64,000 nucleotides of DNA from Agrypnia vestita (lineage: Eukaryota; Arthropoda; Insecta; Trichoptera; Phryganeidae), in the NCBI GenBank assembly GCA_016648135.1, contig JADDOH010004236.1, positions 62,001-126,000 on the forward strand, given 5' to 3'. Positions 33,313 through 45,494 of this stretch are shown piece by piece (positions within the stretch are counted from its first letter, which is position 1; every line of letters starts with the position of its first letter). Position numbers and translations under genes: made by a program. Under the pieces are notes generated by a model that ran no database searches, was not told the origin of the DNA, and saw only the letters and a list, made by a program, of their open reading frames with translations.

Positions 33313-33908
33313 GCCGAAGGCGTTGGGCATCGCCGAAGACATTAAGAGTGCACGGCCTTTTGTTAGGATGGGCAATACGTCCGCAACCTTTTGTTCTTAA
33401 GTAACATCTTGGAAGGGTAAAAAACGGTAAACCTTTTCTTGCAGCGGGACGTATATCTCTAACCCCGATTAAACAATAGAAAGAACATCTTGGCCAAATG
33501 CGAACACATGGGACAACGGTTTAGAAAGCTGCGTTTGTTAGAGAAGTCGCCATTGTTTTGGGAAAGACATTTTTTTAGAAAAACAAGATAATAATTCCGA
33601 AAGTCGTCGCAGTAAACTTACTATTGTCCTCGACAGACAATAGAGATGTTTTAGAAAGCGCTGACATACCGATCCACCACATGGCGACACTATCCGCGAG
33701 ATGTAGGATCGTATAAGTTATATTATTATTATAAGGGCGCGAGGATCCCGCAACGCACGACCAGGCGGTCATTATCAATAAAGATAACAGGGGTCAATCA
33801 ATTAAGAAGGTAGAGGCCGAATTAGAAATTGAGGCAAAGTGGTGAATCATAATATCAATGTAATATGTACCTAATTAATGAGCAACTGATATGTTTAATT
33901 TAAGTAAG

Positions 33909-34416
33909 TGTTCCGCACGGGAACTGATAAATTTTGCGCGGTTCCATCAAGCCTGCTTCCGAAGGCCGAGGTTGTAAGTCACGGCCCGCTTCGGAGACGA
34001 CACAGTGGTAACACTTAGTGTAGTGCAGAGCCTTTCGCCTTGAATGCGAAATGCCTCATAGAGAATCGTCCGTCGCGGGGGTCCAGAAGCACAGGAGATT
34101 GCAGAGGCTGGCCCGTATATTCTCAGCCGCCATCTTAAGCAGGGGTCAAGCAGGGTGTGAAGTAAAACGCAGAATAAAATGTTCCAGTAGGCGTACTCGG
34201 CAGAGGCTCCCAGCAGAAGTAGGCTCTCGCCCGCCCGGCGCAGTATTTATACAGTGCGGAAAGCTTCCCCCTGACTCGCGCCGCCGACCAATCAGCGCGC
34301 TCGATTCACCGGGCGCTCGGAGCGCAAAATGACGGCCTCCCGTGCCGATTCGCGGTTTAAAATTAAATATTTTAATCGATAGCAAATTAAACGCCACCCC
34401 CCCGGGGATTTTAACA
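33909..34416 (-). repeat. Solo-LTR-like unit 1
   Basis: Read on the minus strand it starts TGTTAAAATCCCC and ends GTTCCCGTGCGGAACA. An inverted CCAAT box (CTGATTGG) lies about 45 bp before TATAAATA, as in an LTR promoter. A second unit with the same TGTTA...GGAACA ends and CCAAT/TATAAAT order lies at 41462-42047. No 5-bp target duplication, primer-binding site or polypurine tract was found. Confidence 0.4.
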
Positions 34417-35640
34417 CATCATCTATACCAATCTATGTCTTGCCCATAGGATGATGTCGTTTACTGGAACCGCAAGAGTGAATTTACCTAGTTATTCAAC
34501 AAAATATGCCGATTTACCGCGGCATTTTCAAGAATTAATTACATTTAATTCGGTTAAAAATAGTAAACATGATTTTACGAGATTCTAAGTTATACCATTA
34601 GATAGATCTCAACCAAGCGCATCCTTCGGTGATATTTTCAAGTATGTCGGATAGATATTAATTGCGTAATGGGCAGACAAAGTATGTCACCACCAGTAAA
34701 GCGCACTAGCTAACTTTCAAACACGCAAAAACATATCACTCCCATAGATGTTCACATGAGGAACACAATAAAAAATGCTTCAGCTCACCAGGACGTCTGT
34801 AACGTCCGTAATCAGAGTTCAAAAATATTCGCTGGTGGCCCTCGACTCCAGCCGCACGGCGCCACTATGGCGCCGGGTTTTTTCCATTACCCGCGCGGGC
34901 TGTATACATACAGGCGGCGCGGTCAAGCGAGTTTATTAGGGCCCACGCGAGATATTTTACTCTCAATCTAAACATTTTTTATTTTAATTTCTACTTTATG
35001 ATACCACACAAAGGACTCATTTGGCACATTTAAATACTTATGTATTTTTACTTCCTCGCCTCTTCGAGGCAGGTCATTTACATAAATTCCATCAAAATAG
35101 CGGCCATTCTATGATAGTCCGCGGCGCTCCGCGCGATTTAAAAATGATTTTATTCCCATCGCGCGAGCTTTCCCTGTATATCAAGACCACGAAACATCAA
35201 TTTTATTCAGTATTACATTTACAAATGTCTTATCTAATTCTTAAATATTTCATTCTTAAGATATTTCATTAAATATTTCATCAAACTTAAATATTTCATT
35301 TTCCTAAGTATTTCAAATATTTCAACACTTTACAAGATAAGACCAAAATGCAATTTCTTCGTGGAATTTTTCCAACGCCCTCCGTCGGAGATGTCACATA
35401 TCGCCGGCTCAGTGCCCGCGCCGACTATCCGCTTGGAGGCGAGGTGGGCCCATACAACGGACCTGAGCCCTCCGTAAGGGCCAACATTCATGACTTCAGA
35501 CGGGTCATCATCATCTCGTCGTCATATCAGACGGGTCATCATCATCATCATTATCATCCCGTCGTCATAATTCTACCTGTCCGATACAGTAAGGTTTAGA
35601 TAACCCAGGCCACCTCTGCAGGTGGATGTTACTCGTTTTA
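34417..35640. other. Mixed-GC intergenic sequence, repeat-derived
   Basis: GC-rich patches (34830-34950, 35120-35180, 35370-35480) alternate with AT-rich DNA. Repeats of 'ttaaatatttcatt' (35240-35320) and 'gacgggtcatcatcatc' (35497-35570) occur. No gene recognised. Confidence 0.4.
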
Positions 35641-36910
35641 TATGTAGTTTTCTCATTTATTCTGTATTCTATTGTTAAGTACCGAAATGAACGGGACATT
35701 GCAATTTGAAATAATAACGAGATCATCCCGAATTAATCTAACTTGTAGCAAATAATAGAAAATGTATTGATCGTAACAAAAGGAAAAAAAAACTTGATTG
35801 TATTATTGCCGACGATGTTTGATATTGATGTAATATATAATATATAACGTAATAGGATATTATCGCGTGAAAAAATGTAACACGGTTGAAGAGATATAAG
35901 ATTCCGACTTTTTAGTCTTTTGAAATCTGTCTGCAGAATGAATTTTAGCACACGGGGTTGAAACAAAATAGTTTAATTAATTGCAAATAAGTAAATGCCG
36001 TGTTGGAATAAACATTAATATTACTTTAGATCGAGGCTTTCATGTCTTATGTTTTCATATATTACATACACCTAGTTGAATAATGTTAATTTGTGAGTTT
36101 TAATTATTTTTAAGAATAATGTTAATTTGTCATTAGTTATTCAAGCTCCCAATGTTGTGTTTTTTTTTTACTGTTGTTATACAAATTTGTAGGTTGTAGG
36201 TATATAACCTATCTGTAAACATGCAATTATTGTTTTGATTACTCGTTTAAGCAATATGATTTGTCGGTCTGTTTTAAAATAGTTGTTTTAATCTAGTAAT
36301 AATAAAGCTTTTGAGCTTTATTATTATTTATTTGTAATTAATTTTACTCTTTACGAAATGTTTCGCATTCAATCCAGCTTACACATTGAAGTAAGAATTT
36401 TCATTATTTAGGTGTAAATAATGTTACATTAATTAATTTACGCCAAGTTTTCTTAATTTTTCTTCTAGTAATAAGGTTTAACATAATTTCTTGTAAAAAA
36501 AAATGTTTATCGAATTTGATTATGTTAGTACATGTAAGCATTCCTTTTGGGCAAGTGACGTTGATGAAAATTCATGTACTTTGTAATCCCAAAAGAAATT
36601 ACAAAGATGTATACAGAACATTAACATTAGGGGACCCGCTTGAAGCATGTATCCCATGTAAATAAGTTTTTATGTTAATTGATTCACTAAGAAATGCCAC
36701 GATGTCTGTATAATTTTAGCCCTTTGTTTTGTATCTCTATGTCACATATTGACAATTATGTTTGGTTCAACTAAGAAGTACGATAGCTTGTTTTATTTAA
36801 GCTAAAATTAAAAATAAAACTAAGTATCAAGTACATGTTGTCATTGTTAAAGAAAAAAATTAAAAAGAAAAAGAAAGGAAGAGAATATGCGGAGTGGTAA
36901 ATTTTAAATG
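35641..36910. other. AT-rich intergenic sequence
   Basis: Short direct repeats of 'aataatgttaatttgt' at 36081 and 36115. Nothing else supported. Confidence 0.4.
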
Positions 36911-37016
36911 TAAATGATAAGGATTGACCTGTAATGATGTAATGTATAAATAACGTTGAATCAATGTTAATGATAAGGATTGACCTATAACGATGTAATG
37001 TATAAATAACGTTAAA
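36911..37016. repeat. Tandem duplication, 56-bp unit, 2 copies
   Basis: 'aatgataaggattgacct' to 'atgtataaataacgtt' is repeated with a 56-bp period. Confidence 0.85.
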
Positions 37017-37379
37017 TATTGAGAGGCCTACTGTAAGAATCAAACCGACGACTTAATAATAAGATTAATATTGTAATGCATACTTAAGGAATTTTACTAT
37101 GATCTAATGAAACCCTACGTTCAATCCAATGTAATTAGTCAATAATGGTAGAAATAACTGGTCGATAAAAATATGTCTATCTGGCGTGTCGATTTAATTA
37201 AGTATGTATATGTAAGCAGTTTTATTTTTGGGTGATAAGTGTTGATGCGAATTTGTGTTTTCAATTTTCCTCCTTTGCCAATTTGTACTGTAATATTTTC
37301 CTTAAGTTTAATTCATTTTGCAATGTGTTTTTGGTGACGGGATAGGGATATGAACAGTGAACAAAGCGTTCGTGAAATA

Positions 37380-38460
37380 ACAAAGTGTTTAGGCCTACAT
37401 ACCAGAAAAGCATCGAGATTAGCCGCAAACTGGGAGAACAATAGGGGGCGGAACGGAGGCAACATTGGGTTCAGTAACCAATAGCGTCAATCGGGACCTA
37501 GGAGGGATCGAGAGAGACGAATGAACGACGGAGGCGGACATCAAAGGAGCCAATCGGCGGAAAGACCAACTGGAGGCTTCCCCTCGAGTCCCCGCGACCA
37601 CACCCTGGGTCGCCGGAGAGAGAATATAAGGCGAAACCAGCCGCCAAGAAGCAGTCGAGTTGAGGAGTCGAGTTGAGTGAGAGTTGAAGTTAGAAGCTGA
37701 AGGTGGAGAAACCAGGAACTCTAGCCTGACCCGTAAAATCGGTCCGGCCGAATACCCTGGTAACTCTCGAAGAAAGTAAGTCCGAACGGTAGCGACCACC
37801 GAATCGGCATCGCGACGCCAGAAACGACGTATCAGAAACCGCGACGCACAGTGTACCGCCGCGACGCCCAGTGACAAAAGAAGCGACGCCCCGCTGCCGA
37901 CCGCCACGACGCCGACGTCAGAAGCCGCCGACGTAGCCTGCACAGTCAGAGGACGACGCCGGCGCCAGAAGCCGCCGCCCACCACGAAGCAGCACGAAGA
38001 AGACACCTGCCGAACTCTCCGAAACAGGTTACCCCGATCTAAAGACTTTTTCTCCGCCCACCTGGTTCTACCGAAGTGTTAATTTAATCTCGTCACCGTC
38101 CATTTTAGCAGTAAGATCAGATTTTTTATGTGTTTTGTCTTTTTTCTTTCTTTGTTTATAATTTTGTCCTCTCCCTCTAAATTAGGGTTCATGTAATTTT
38201 TAAATTAGTGACCACTTTGCTGCGTCGTATGTAAGTTAAGATTAATGTTTCATGTAAATTAATTTGCTACAGCGCCCAATATAGAAACTTGTAAAATTGT
38301 TTCAATTTTATTATTTTTATATCCCTTCACCCGCCTCGAGATATCAGTGTCCTAGTCAGTCACCTGACGTTTTGATTGTACCTAGGGGAGGGCGTAACCG
38401 CCGGCATACGTAGATCTGAGATCTCCCGGCCGGTTTACCACACCGTGATTTTTATATCAC
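37380..38460 (+). other. GC-rich promoter-like block, possible LTR/5' leader
   Basis: 'gagccaatcggcgg' (CCAAT box, ~37550) and 'agaatataaggcg' (TATA-like, 37623) precede a GC-rich leader with repeated 'gcgacgc' and 'gccgccgac' motifs. A minus-strand open frame of 195 codons (37419-38006) is low-complexity and probably an artefact of GC content. It resembles the 5' LTR and leader of a retroelement, but no coding region follows. Confidence 0.35.
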
Positions 38461-38540
38461 CTCTGACCCCTCTGACCTTACCCCCCCCGACTCCGGTATA
38501 TCAACGTCATTATTTTCGTCTTATAACAATCCATTAGTCA

Positions 38541-39220
38541 AATTTTAGTAAAATTTTACCGACGGCCGATACCGACGGTCGTACCACCAGTTTACCGTCC
38601 GTTGGTTTAAATTGACAGAAGTATGACATATTGCCGTATAATTTTTTAAGGTTAGGTCCGTTGTCAATTTGCATTTTATGATGTTTGTTTAACATGTACA
38701 CATATACTGTACTGACTGCTGCTACATTTTCAAGGAAAACGTTTTCAGATAGCGATGTCCAGCTATTATTATATTCAAGTTCGTCGGATGAAGAACAAAC
38801 TCGACGACAAAGAATGTTCAATATACGAGTGGATTATTTAAATATTTTAGATGACGCAGATTTTATCAACCATTTTCGTTTGTCAAAAAGGTCTGCTTGA
38901 CAGCTTCTAGAAGATATTAGGCAAAATGTAAAAAGGCGCACGCGTAGGAATCTGACATTATCATCAACCACACAATTGCATGTTGCCTTGAGATTCTATT
39001 CTCTTGGATCAATATTATTAGCTGCTGCAGACTTTGTTATGGGAAGTATCCCAAAAATCCGGTGCGAGCGAGAAATTTTAGGCTATGTTTATAGAAGATA
39101 GAAGTTATGTTTCGTTTCCATAGAAAAGAGATATAATTCGCCTCTGACAGCTCATAGACAAGAGCAGTACAATATTGCGATACTTACGGACGGTAAAAAA
39201 AGTTTTATAAGACGAGCGTC
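38541..39220 (+). pseudogene. PIF/Harbinger transposase relic 1
   Basis: The plus strand encodes DDADFINHFRLSKRSA, a stop, then QLLEDIRQNVKRRTRRNLTL and LHVALRFYSLGSILLAAADF. This is the N-terminal helical region of Harbinger/HARBI1-type transposases ('FRLSKETVxxLL...RRN...LLALRFYAxGSF'). The catalytic DDE part is absent. Flanking 'ttttaccgacggccg' and an inverted 'gcgtcggtaac' may be the terminal repeats. Confidence 0.75.
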
Positions 39221-39295
39221 GGTAACATTTATAAACGAACGGCCATCCGTTAGTAAATTGTCGATTTACTAACGGAAATTTGGTCTTTCGTTTAT

Positions 39296-41095
39296 AAGAC
39301 CGGCCCGAAGACAATCAATTCGATCAAAGTAAGCGTAGAGTTTAAACTGAAATTTTTAGTACTTTTTTCAAAAACGGGTTGTTTCAAATCGGATTAAGCG
39401 AAATCTGTCAGAGAATTCTGAGCGGAAATTTTAGATTAAACTCTCGGTCAGAGTCGCACATGCGCACTGCGCAATGTAATTGACATCTGTCAATAAAATA
39501 TTTTTTTATTAATTTTTCGACATTTTACATACAAAGTATCGAAATGTACAATATTATGTAGGGTGACACAGGCTTTTCTGACGATCGACTGATCCTACAG
39601 TATATCCTTAACAGGAGAAGTAATTTACTTAGATCTCGAACAATACGTTTTTGTCAGAAGAAATTGATTTTTCCGCAACTCTAAATGAATTTTGCCGCAG
39701 GGCATTGAATATTTTTTTTTCAAGGTTTCTATTTCACTCGGGTTTTGATAATTTTACATTTATATCCATGAAAGGTGCGTAGGTGATTTATCTGGAACAC
39801 TGCTTCTTGGACTGCGGATAGTGTCAGCCATTACCAGAGCAATGGCTGACCACAGACCACATTTTAGTCAGCCGAAGAGCACTATAAAAATCATAAATAT
39901 ATTTGTCATTATGTCCAAACAAAATATCAAGTTACGACAAACGGTACTAGGTACCAGATTTGGTAATTGCTATATTGTAGGAGACCGGGACTATGCCCTC
40001 AAACCAAATGTACAGCAATTTTTAATGCTACAATGGGCCTGAAGGCCCAATTTTAATTGCGGTCCGACAAGAACACCTAGATTTTAAAGAAATCAGAAAG
40101 ATGTATTGCGACCTCACCGGGAATCGAACTCGGAATTCTCAGTATGCAGAGCCAGTGACATGGCCACTGGTTTGGTCATGTGGAACAGATGAGCAAAGAA
40201 AGGATGGCAAGGAAAATTGTTTGTCGAAAGCAGCAGAAGCAGAGGACGTCCGCGGAATGATAGTAATAAAACAATATATTCGATGTATGAAATTCTTTTA
40301 TTTTATTGTATTTTTTATACCTACCTATTAACAGGAAAATGAATATTTTAATAAAAAATACAACTTGTAATAAAATTAAGCCAGATCTCTTTTGGCATTA
40401 TGCCTTTCCAAAACAACTTCGTAAATTTCCTGCCGATTCTTTAGATAGTTGAATTTTGAAAATATCTAACTGAACCACATATAATTTATTCTGCATATCA
40501 GTCGTATATTCACTTTTCTTATTACCTGCAAACAAAGAAAAGGTTATAAACAGAGAAACTAAAGAAATACAATACAAATCAAATAAAAACATATTGTTCT
40601 TGCAAACACTAAATAGGTAAGATAATATTTAATTTCGTCAATAACTAACCTTCCTGGCGCTTTTCATCGTATTCTCGAATCTACTTCGAAAATCTGTTGG
40701 ACAGTACGCATTTAGGCGGGAACAAAGCAACAAAACATTAAATTAGTTGCGTAATGCGGCCCACTAGTCTCCTTTCATCTTCTTGTGGAAATCTTCAGTA
40801 AAGCAGCACCGTTGATGACATGTTTCGAAACATCTGCTTTGATCTGCTTGCTGTCTGTTGCTGTCAAATGAAATTTAAATTATGTGCTGCCATATGCAAA
40901 ATTATTTTGGCGTGCATTTGTCTATGATTTTTATTTTACACAATTGCAACACTCGTAATCCGATTTTAAAAGATTTTTAATTTGGAACAACTCAATTCTT
41001 CGAGATTTCGCGTGAACTTGAGGTTAAGCTCAGTTTAAGCCAGTATTTCCGCTTACTTTGATCGAACTTGAAACAACCGGGCCTAAGCCGTGCAT
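39296..41095 (+). mobile_element. Harbinger-type TIR element 2, mostly deleted
   Basis: The left end 'ggcccgaagacaatcaattc' + 'gatcaaagtaagcg' and the right end (inverted 'ggcccggttgtttcaagttc' + 'gatcaaagtaagcg') form imperfect TIRs. At ~39781-39880 it encodes VGDLSGTLLLGLRIVSAITR and AMADHRPHF, the helix-turn-helix segment of Harbinger transposase. A tRNA-like SINE fragment sits inside. Confidence 0.65.
40105..40172 (-). repeat. tRNA-derived SINE head, candidate
   Basis: On the minus strand, 'gagttcgattcccggtg' matches a pol III B box (GGTTCGANTCC) with stem-like flanks, and 'catgtcactggctctgc' lies where an A box would be. The cloverleaf is not complete enough for a tRNA gene. Confidence 0.4.
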
Positions 41096-41461
41096 TTCGT
41101 TTTGTTGGTGTTTATACCCATGAGCACAATGAAACAATGTGCGTCGTATGCACGGCTTACACATACTTATTCGATTGTCTTTCTTAAATAGAAAGAGGTC
41201 TACAGTCCATCCAACTTATCTGGAGAATGAAGGAGAGGGCCCATATGGTGCCCCAATCATATATGTAATACTCCTATATTACTAGCAGAGTCTAGAAATA
41301 GGCGAAATCACTACAGTGCAGAAATTTGTTGTTGTTGTTGCAGTTGATGCAACTGATCTTTAGTGTACGTAACAGTGTGTTCCAAAAATAAGAGATACAA
41401 AAAAAATATTAGTATTATATAGTATCGGATAATTCGTGTAAGATATACCATACAGCGTATA

Positions 41462-42047
41462 TGTTCCGGATGGGAACACCTTTTTTATGCGGCTCAGTAG
41501 TCTTCGCTGGTGGGGCAGAGATCGCCACCAGAATTTGCTGTGAAGCTCGTAGTCCGTGGATATGCCAGAAGTCAAACGCCGAAGTAGTGCTTTTATCGTA
41601 TTAAAGTCGAAGGAAAAATCCGAAGCGAAGTCCAAGTCAGAAAGCAGTGATCACAAAAATCCAAGAAAGCAGAGTCCAAAGTAGATGAGCAGGGGTCAGA
41701 AATAAAAAGCAGCTAGAAGATTGTCCAAATAGCGATTCTCGTACCAACGCGAGTTGCGTAACTGTGGTACTCGCTCAAAAATGCATTATATTTATACCAA
41801 ATTCAAAATTTCACAAGATTGCGTCATAGCATGTTACAAAAACCAATGAGATTGCATAATTCTGGGAAGGCGCCGCAGCGCTCCCAGCGGCCGAGCGGTG
41901 AACTACGTCATTCGCGATTGCACAATTTCACCGCGCGGCAGATTTCATATGGCAGATACAAATTAATTCACAAAAAATGCATTTTAGCTCCCAAGAGACT
42001 AATACTGTGTTATTTTGTAATAACAGACCTAGCAGATGATAATAACA
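41462..42047 (-). repeat. Solo-LTR-like unit 2
   Basis: On the minus strand it starts TGTTATTATCATC and ends with the palindromic TGTTCCCATCCGGAACA. CTCATTGG (CCAAT) precedes TATAAATATAA. The body is not homologous to unit 1 although ends and promoter order agree. Confidence 0.4.
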
Positions 42048-43560
42048 CAGTTATTTGGACGGGCTGGGTCATACAAGGCCCAAAAAACTAAAATTAAATT
42101 TGCCACAAACGGCTCAAATTTTCAAAAATTCATAAAAAATCAAAAACAGCATTTTTACAAGTTTTGCTATGACAAATGTAAATTGCGCATGCAAGCGCTC
42201 ATTTTAACAGTAATTCCAAATATTTCAGGTAAATATTTACTGAGTTATAGGCATTCAAAAAAGCGCCAAAAACCAATTTTTTATTCCACTCTCAGGCGCG
42301 CCTATATCATTCCACATATATAAAAATATATTTTCCAGACAGGCATTCAGTAAAGGAATGCAATGACACTACATAAGTAGGAATTCGTCCACGATAAGCC
42401 GCTCTGATCGTCGATTAAAAATTCGACTTTTTATTATTCTCCACGGCGAGCCGTGTACGCGAGCTTACCGCGACGTGGGCCCGAAAGCAGGCGTACACCG
42501 TTTCCAAATCGAGAAAAATACAAAATTTTTCTCACGGTCTTCCAGTACTCATTTATTTCATGATGACCATCTCCACGATGGCGCCCGGTGCAGGCCTTCG
42601 GGCCCCCGTGGAGGGTATCCCATATACGCATCTCAGACGGGGGCTCGGAATTTGAGTACTAGGCGTTAGAAGTTATAGCCGGTCAGGTAAGCTTGTAAAA
42701 TCTCTCATATTCAAAAACATTTATTTGCCCGTCGGCGGATTCAACGGCGGAAAGAAAGAGACGAGACCCTCTGCAGCGAGACTCGTCTCCCGTGTTGGCG
42801 AATATTGCGTGCCACACTCATGCCCATTTAGTGTTGGCGAACATCGCGGGTACCGCGTGCCACACACATACTTTACTTTGGGGCGTTACATCGCGGAAGA
42901 ATCCCTTCGGCTCAAACTTCTAACCTTTGTCCACGCACCAATAGGTGCCAAATAAAAAATTGTTTATTTCCATTTTATTCATAAAAATTCATAAAATACC
43001 AATACATTTTTCTCATCAGAGATTCAACATAATGCACATGACAATATTGCATACAAAAAGGGCGCCAAGCGCTGCTTCTTACAAGGCATCAACATATTTT
43101 TAAAATATTTTCATAACATATACAAATTCCACACATATTTGTATCGACACTTGTAGCTGGAAATAACATCGGCGGCCAAACAGGCCGCATTTTTCATATT
43201 CATTTAACAAAGGGCCATCCTCAGGGCTAGTGTCCGGACGATGTTGTTCTACAGCTAGTTGGAAGCAGTATGCGCGCGCGGCCCCCCTCCAGTCGCGGCA
43301 ACAGCCGCTGGGCACTGACTTGCGCGCGCTCCGATCGGCAACCCAATTTTCAGTGGTGGCATACACACCTCGTCTCCAATGCAATTTTCTGTATGTAGCG
43401 GCTGATTTATTTTGGACAGGCGCCGCTCATAGTGGTCATGTTATGTTCTCATTTTTTACATGGCTCAACCCTGTCCGTTCCAATATATATACACACAAGA
43501 TGCGTATATTTACCGACATCTCGTATATCTGACCTATATACCCAGTAAACGTTAACTTAT
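42048..43560. other. GC-variable repeat fragments inside DDE_3-like copy 2
   Basis: Patches at 42430-42640, 42730-42900 and 43230-43400 are GC-rich with short open frames on both strands and no recognisable protein. They are probably LTR or MITE pieces. Confidence 0.35.
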
Positions 43561-43959
43561 TCATGTACAGAGAAAAAAGAAAAAAAAATCGCTTTAGATT
43601 TTTTTGTACCGAAATCCATGGCCAATTTACCCTCTTTAACAATTTTGTACATTGCCGTTTCCGAAATATGTGAAAATTTCTTGAAAAACGATCGAAACAA
43701 CGTGACTCGCATGTAAACAAAATCTGACCGTTGATATGAATTCAGTATGGTGTCGTTAATTCAAAATTTGTCTATTTTCCAGATAAGTTGGACGGACTAT
43801 ACAATGAATATTGCATGGGGCAATCAACGGGATGATCAACCGTAGATGAGAGCGACTCACACAATTTCATCAGATTTGATAAACACTTCCGCCTATACGG
43901 GGAGAAATATTATCAAGTGTATTCACTTAATCCGATTCTTTTCTCTTAATCACTGATTC

Positions 43960-44480
43960 TTTGATTGTCTGATTCTGATTTTGGATTCTCTGTTTCTTTA
44001 CCCTTAATACATTTTAATCAGATTTCTTATGATTATATAGCGAGGCTGGCGCCCACACAAGAGGACTTACAAGGGTGGATGAATTCCTTCAATGAAGAGT
44101 GCACTCAAGTTGGGATGAAGATTAACACTGCCAAAATAGAGGTGATGGTCGTAGGAAGAGACCAAGAGTAGTGTTCGATCAGCATACAGGGAACCCAGCT
44201 GAAGCAAGTCAAAAAATTTAAATATTAGGGTGGAATTTTCGAGGCAGGAAAGTGAAATAGATGGAAGAATTAGAGCCGCGGCTGGCGTTCTACGTTCTTT
44301 ATATAGTGCGGTGATAAGAAAATCAGAGCCTAGTGTCTAGACAAAACTGACTGTTTTCAAATCTGTGTACAGGCCCACCCTAATATATGGCCATGAAATT
44401 TGGATCCCAATGAAGAGAAAGAGAGGATTCAGGCTGCTGAGATGAGTTTTCTAAAGGGGTAGCGAAAGTCACATTGATGG
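43960..44480 (+). pseudogene. Non-LTR retrotransposon RT fragment
   Basis: The plus strand reads ARLAPTQEDLQGWMNSFNEE, then GMKINTAKIEVMVVGRDQE, stop, then in shifted frames ISIQGTQLKQVKKFKY and further pieces to about 44480. This is the segment after the catalytic FADD block in LINE reverse transcriptases ('LA.S..DLQ..L..F...C...GMKIN..KTEVM'). Several stops make it a relic. Confidence 0.75.
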
Positions 44481-44599
44481 ACAGAGTGAGAAGTGTCGAC
44501 ATAAGTCGCATTATGTTATCTATGTACTGAAGCGTCAATGGTATATACTTACAGTATGGATAGCTTTTAGATAAAGATGATAATTCAGTTCAGAAGTTA

Positions 44600-45490
44600 G
44601 GAGGAGTACAATCATCAAATGAGTTGAATTCTTTTAATACACTTTCACAAAAAGTAGATATCCTCATTGAGACTTAGTTGTCCTTTGATGCATCAACCAT
44701 CAAACCAAATGAAATATCTATTTCAGCAACTTCAACAAATGATGTTCGGAATGATTTGTCCACTCAAACAAAATCACCTGACAGTTTATGCCTCTTAACT
44801 ATATTTCTGTTGGCTCTAATTCACAAATTATTATTGTTACAACTGCCAAAGCCATATATTTAGTTAATATCAGTGTAGTCTGGCCAAAGAAAAAAGTAGT
44901 AATACTAGGCGTAAAAGAGAGTACATTTCTTCTGGCAAGTTCTATAATGGCAGTTAAAAAAGCAGAAATGGAAGACAAGGAAGAGAAAAACAATTAAGAA
45001 AAGATAGATGAAGAAAAAAGTCAGTTTGAACAAAAGAAAAAAACGCGTCTTCTGGAGTATTCTGCCATGTTTTTACGACCTTTCTGGCCAACGTTTTGGA
45101 TCCCATTGCAGGGCCCATCATCAAGGCTGATGTGTTTTTATGAGACCACAACACCAATACTCACAATAACACATCAGCTCTGATGATAGATCCTGCAATA
45201 GGATAGGACGAAACGTCGGCCAAAAAGGTTGTAAAAAAACGGTATAATGTCCCAGAAGATTCTGAGCGGCTGTGAAAACCTAAGAACATTCTTAAAAAAA
45301 ACTCAACAAATGAGAAACAGTCGATGGATTTATCAAATCAAGATCTTCAGAAAATGAAGAATTAGAAAGAAGTCCAAAAGATGGAGGATATGCATTAGTA
45401 AAATTCAAAATCTCAGGAAAGGAGAGAAGAGTATCTAATACATTTGTTATGCCACAAATACCTAATCTGACATCTGTTGCAGAGAATAGT
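44600..45490 (+). pseudogene. Unidentified transposon ORF relic split by a PLE foldback
   Basis: Coding-like pieces are NEISISATSTNDVRNDLSTQ (~44707-44765), WPKKKVVILGVKESTFLLAS with an acidic/lysine tail (~44880-44997), and, past the PLE insert at 45044-45283, ERSPKDGGYALVKFKISGKE to VMPQIPNLTSVAENSII. The 'GGYALVKF' type ending recalls C-terminal modules of uncharacterised insect transposon proteins. Frames are broken and I cannot name the family. Confidence 0.4.
45044..45283. mobile_element. Head-to-head Penelope-like tails
   Basis: The left half is the inverse of the right half around a ~46-bp loop (45135-45180). Each half carries PLE tail phrases ('ctgatgatagatcctgcaat', 'gaaacgtcggcc', 'attctgagcggctgtgaaaac'). 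The right core CTGATGA ... GAAAC resembles a hammerhead with an ATCCT/AGGAT stem. Confidence 0.7.
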
Positions 45491-45494
45491 ATTA

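Larger units (their letters stand above)
41203..43799 (-). mobile_element. DDE_3/IS630-like TIR element, copy 2, loaded with insertions
   Basis: The ends cagtccatccaacttatctg and, inverted, tagtccgtccaacttatctg are flanked by TA on both sides. Near the right end the minus strand encodes ISETAMYKIVKEGKLAMDFG, the same N-terminal region as in copy 1 at 45495-46820. Between the ends lie an LTR-like unit (41462-42047) and GC-rich repeat fragments to about 43500. Confidence 0.7.

Noticed and set aside
37419..38006. 195-codon minus-strand open frame
   Set aside because: Ser/Val/Arg-rich without any domain; it lies antisense to a CCAAT/TATA-bearing leader and reflects few AT stops in GC-rich DNA.
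40105..40172. tRNA gene on the minus strand
   Set aside because: A B-box-like motif is present but acceptor stem and anticodon arm do not form; more likely a tRNA-derived SINE head.
44678..44997. Overlapping small open frames as a real host gene
   Set aside because: No splice-consistent gene structure; surrounded by PLE, LINE and DDE_3 fragments and better explained as a transposon ORF relic.
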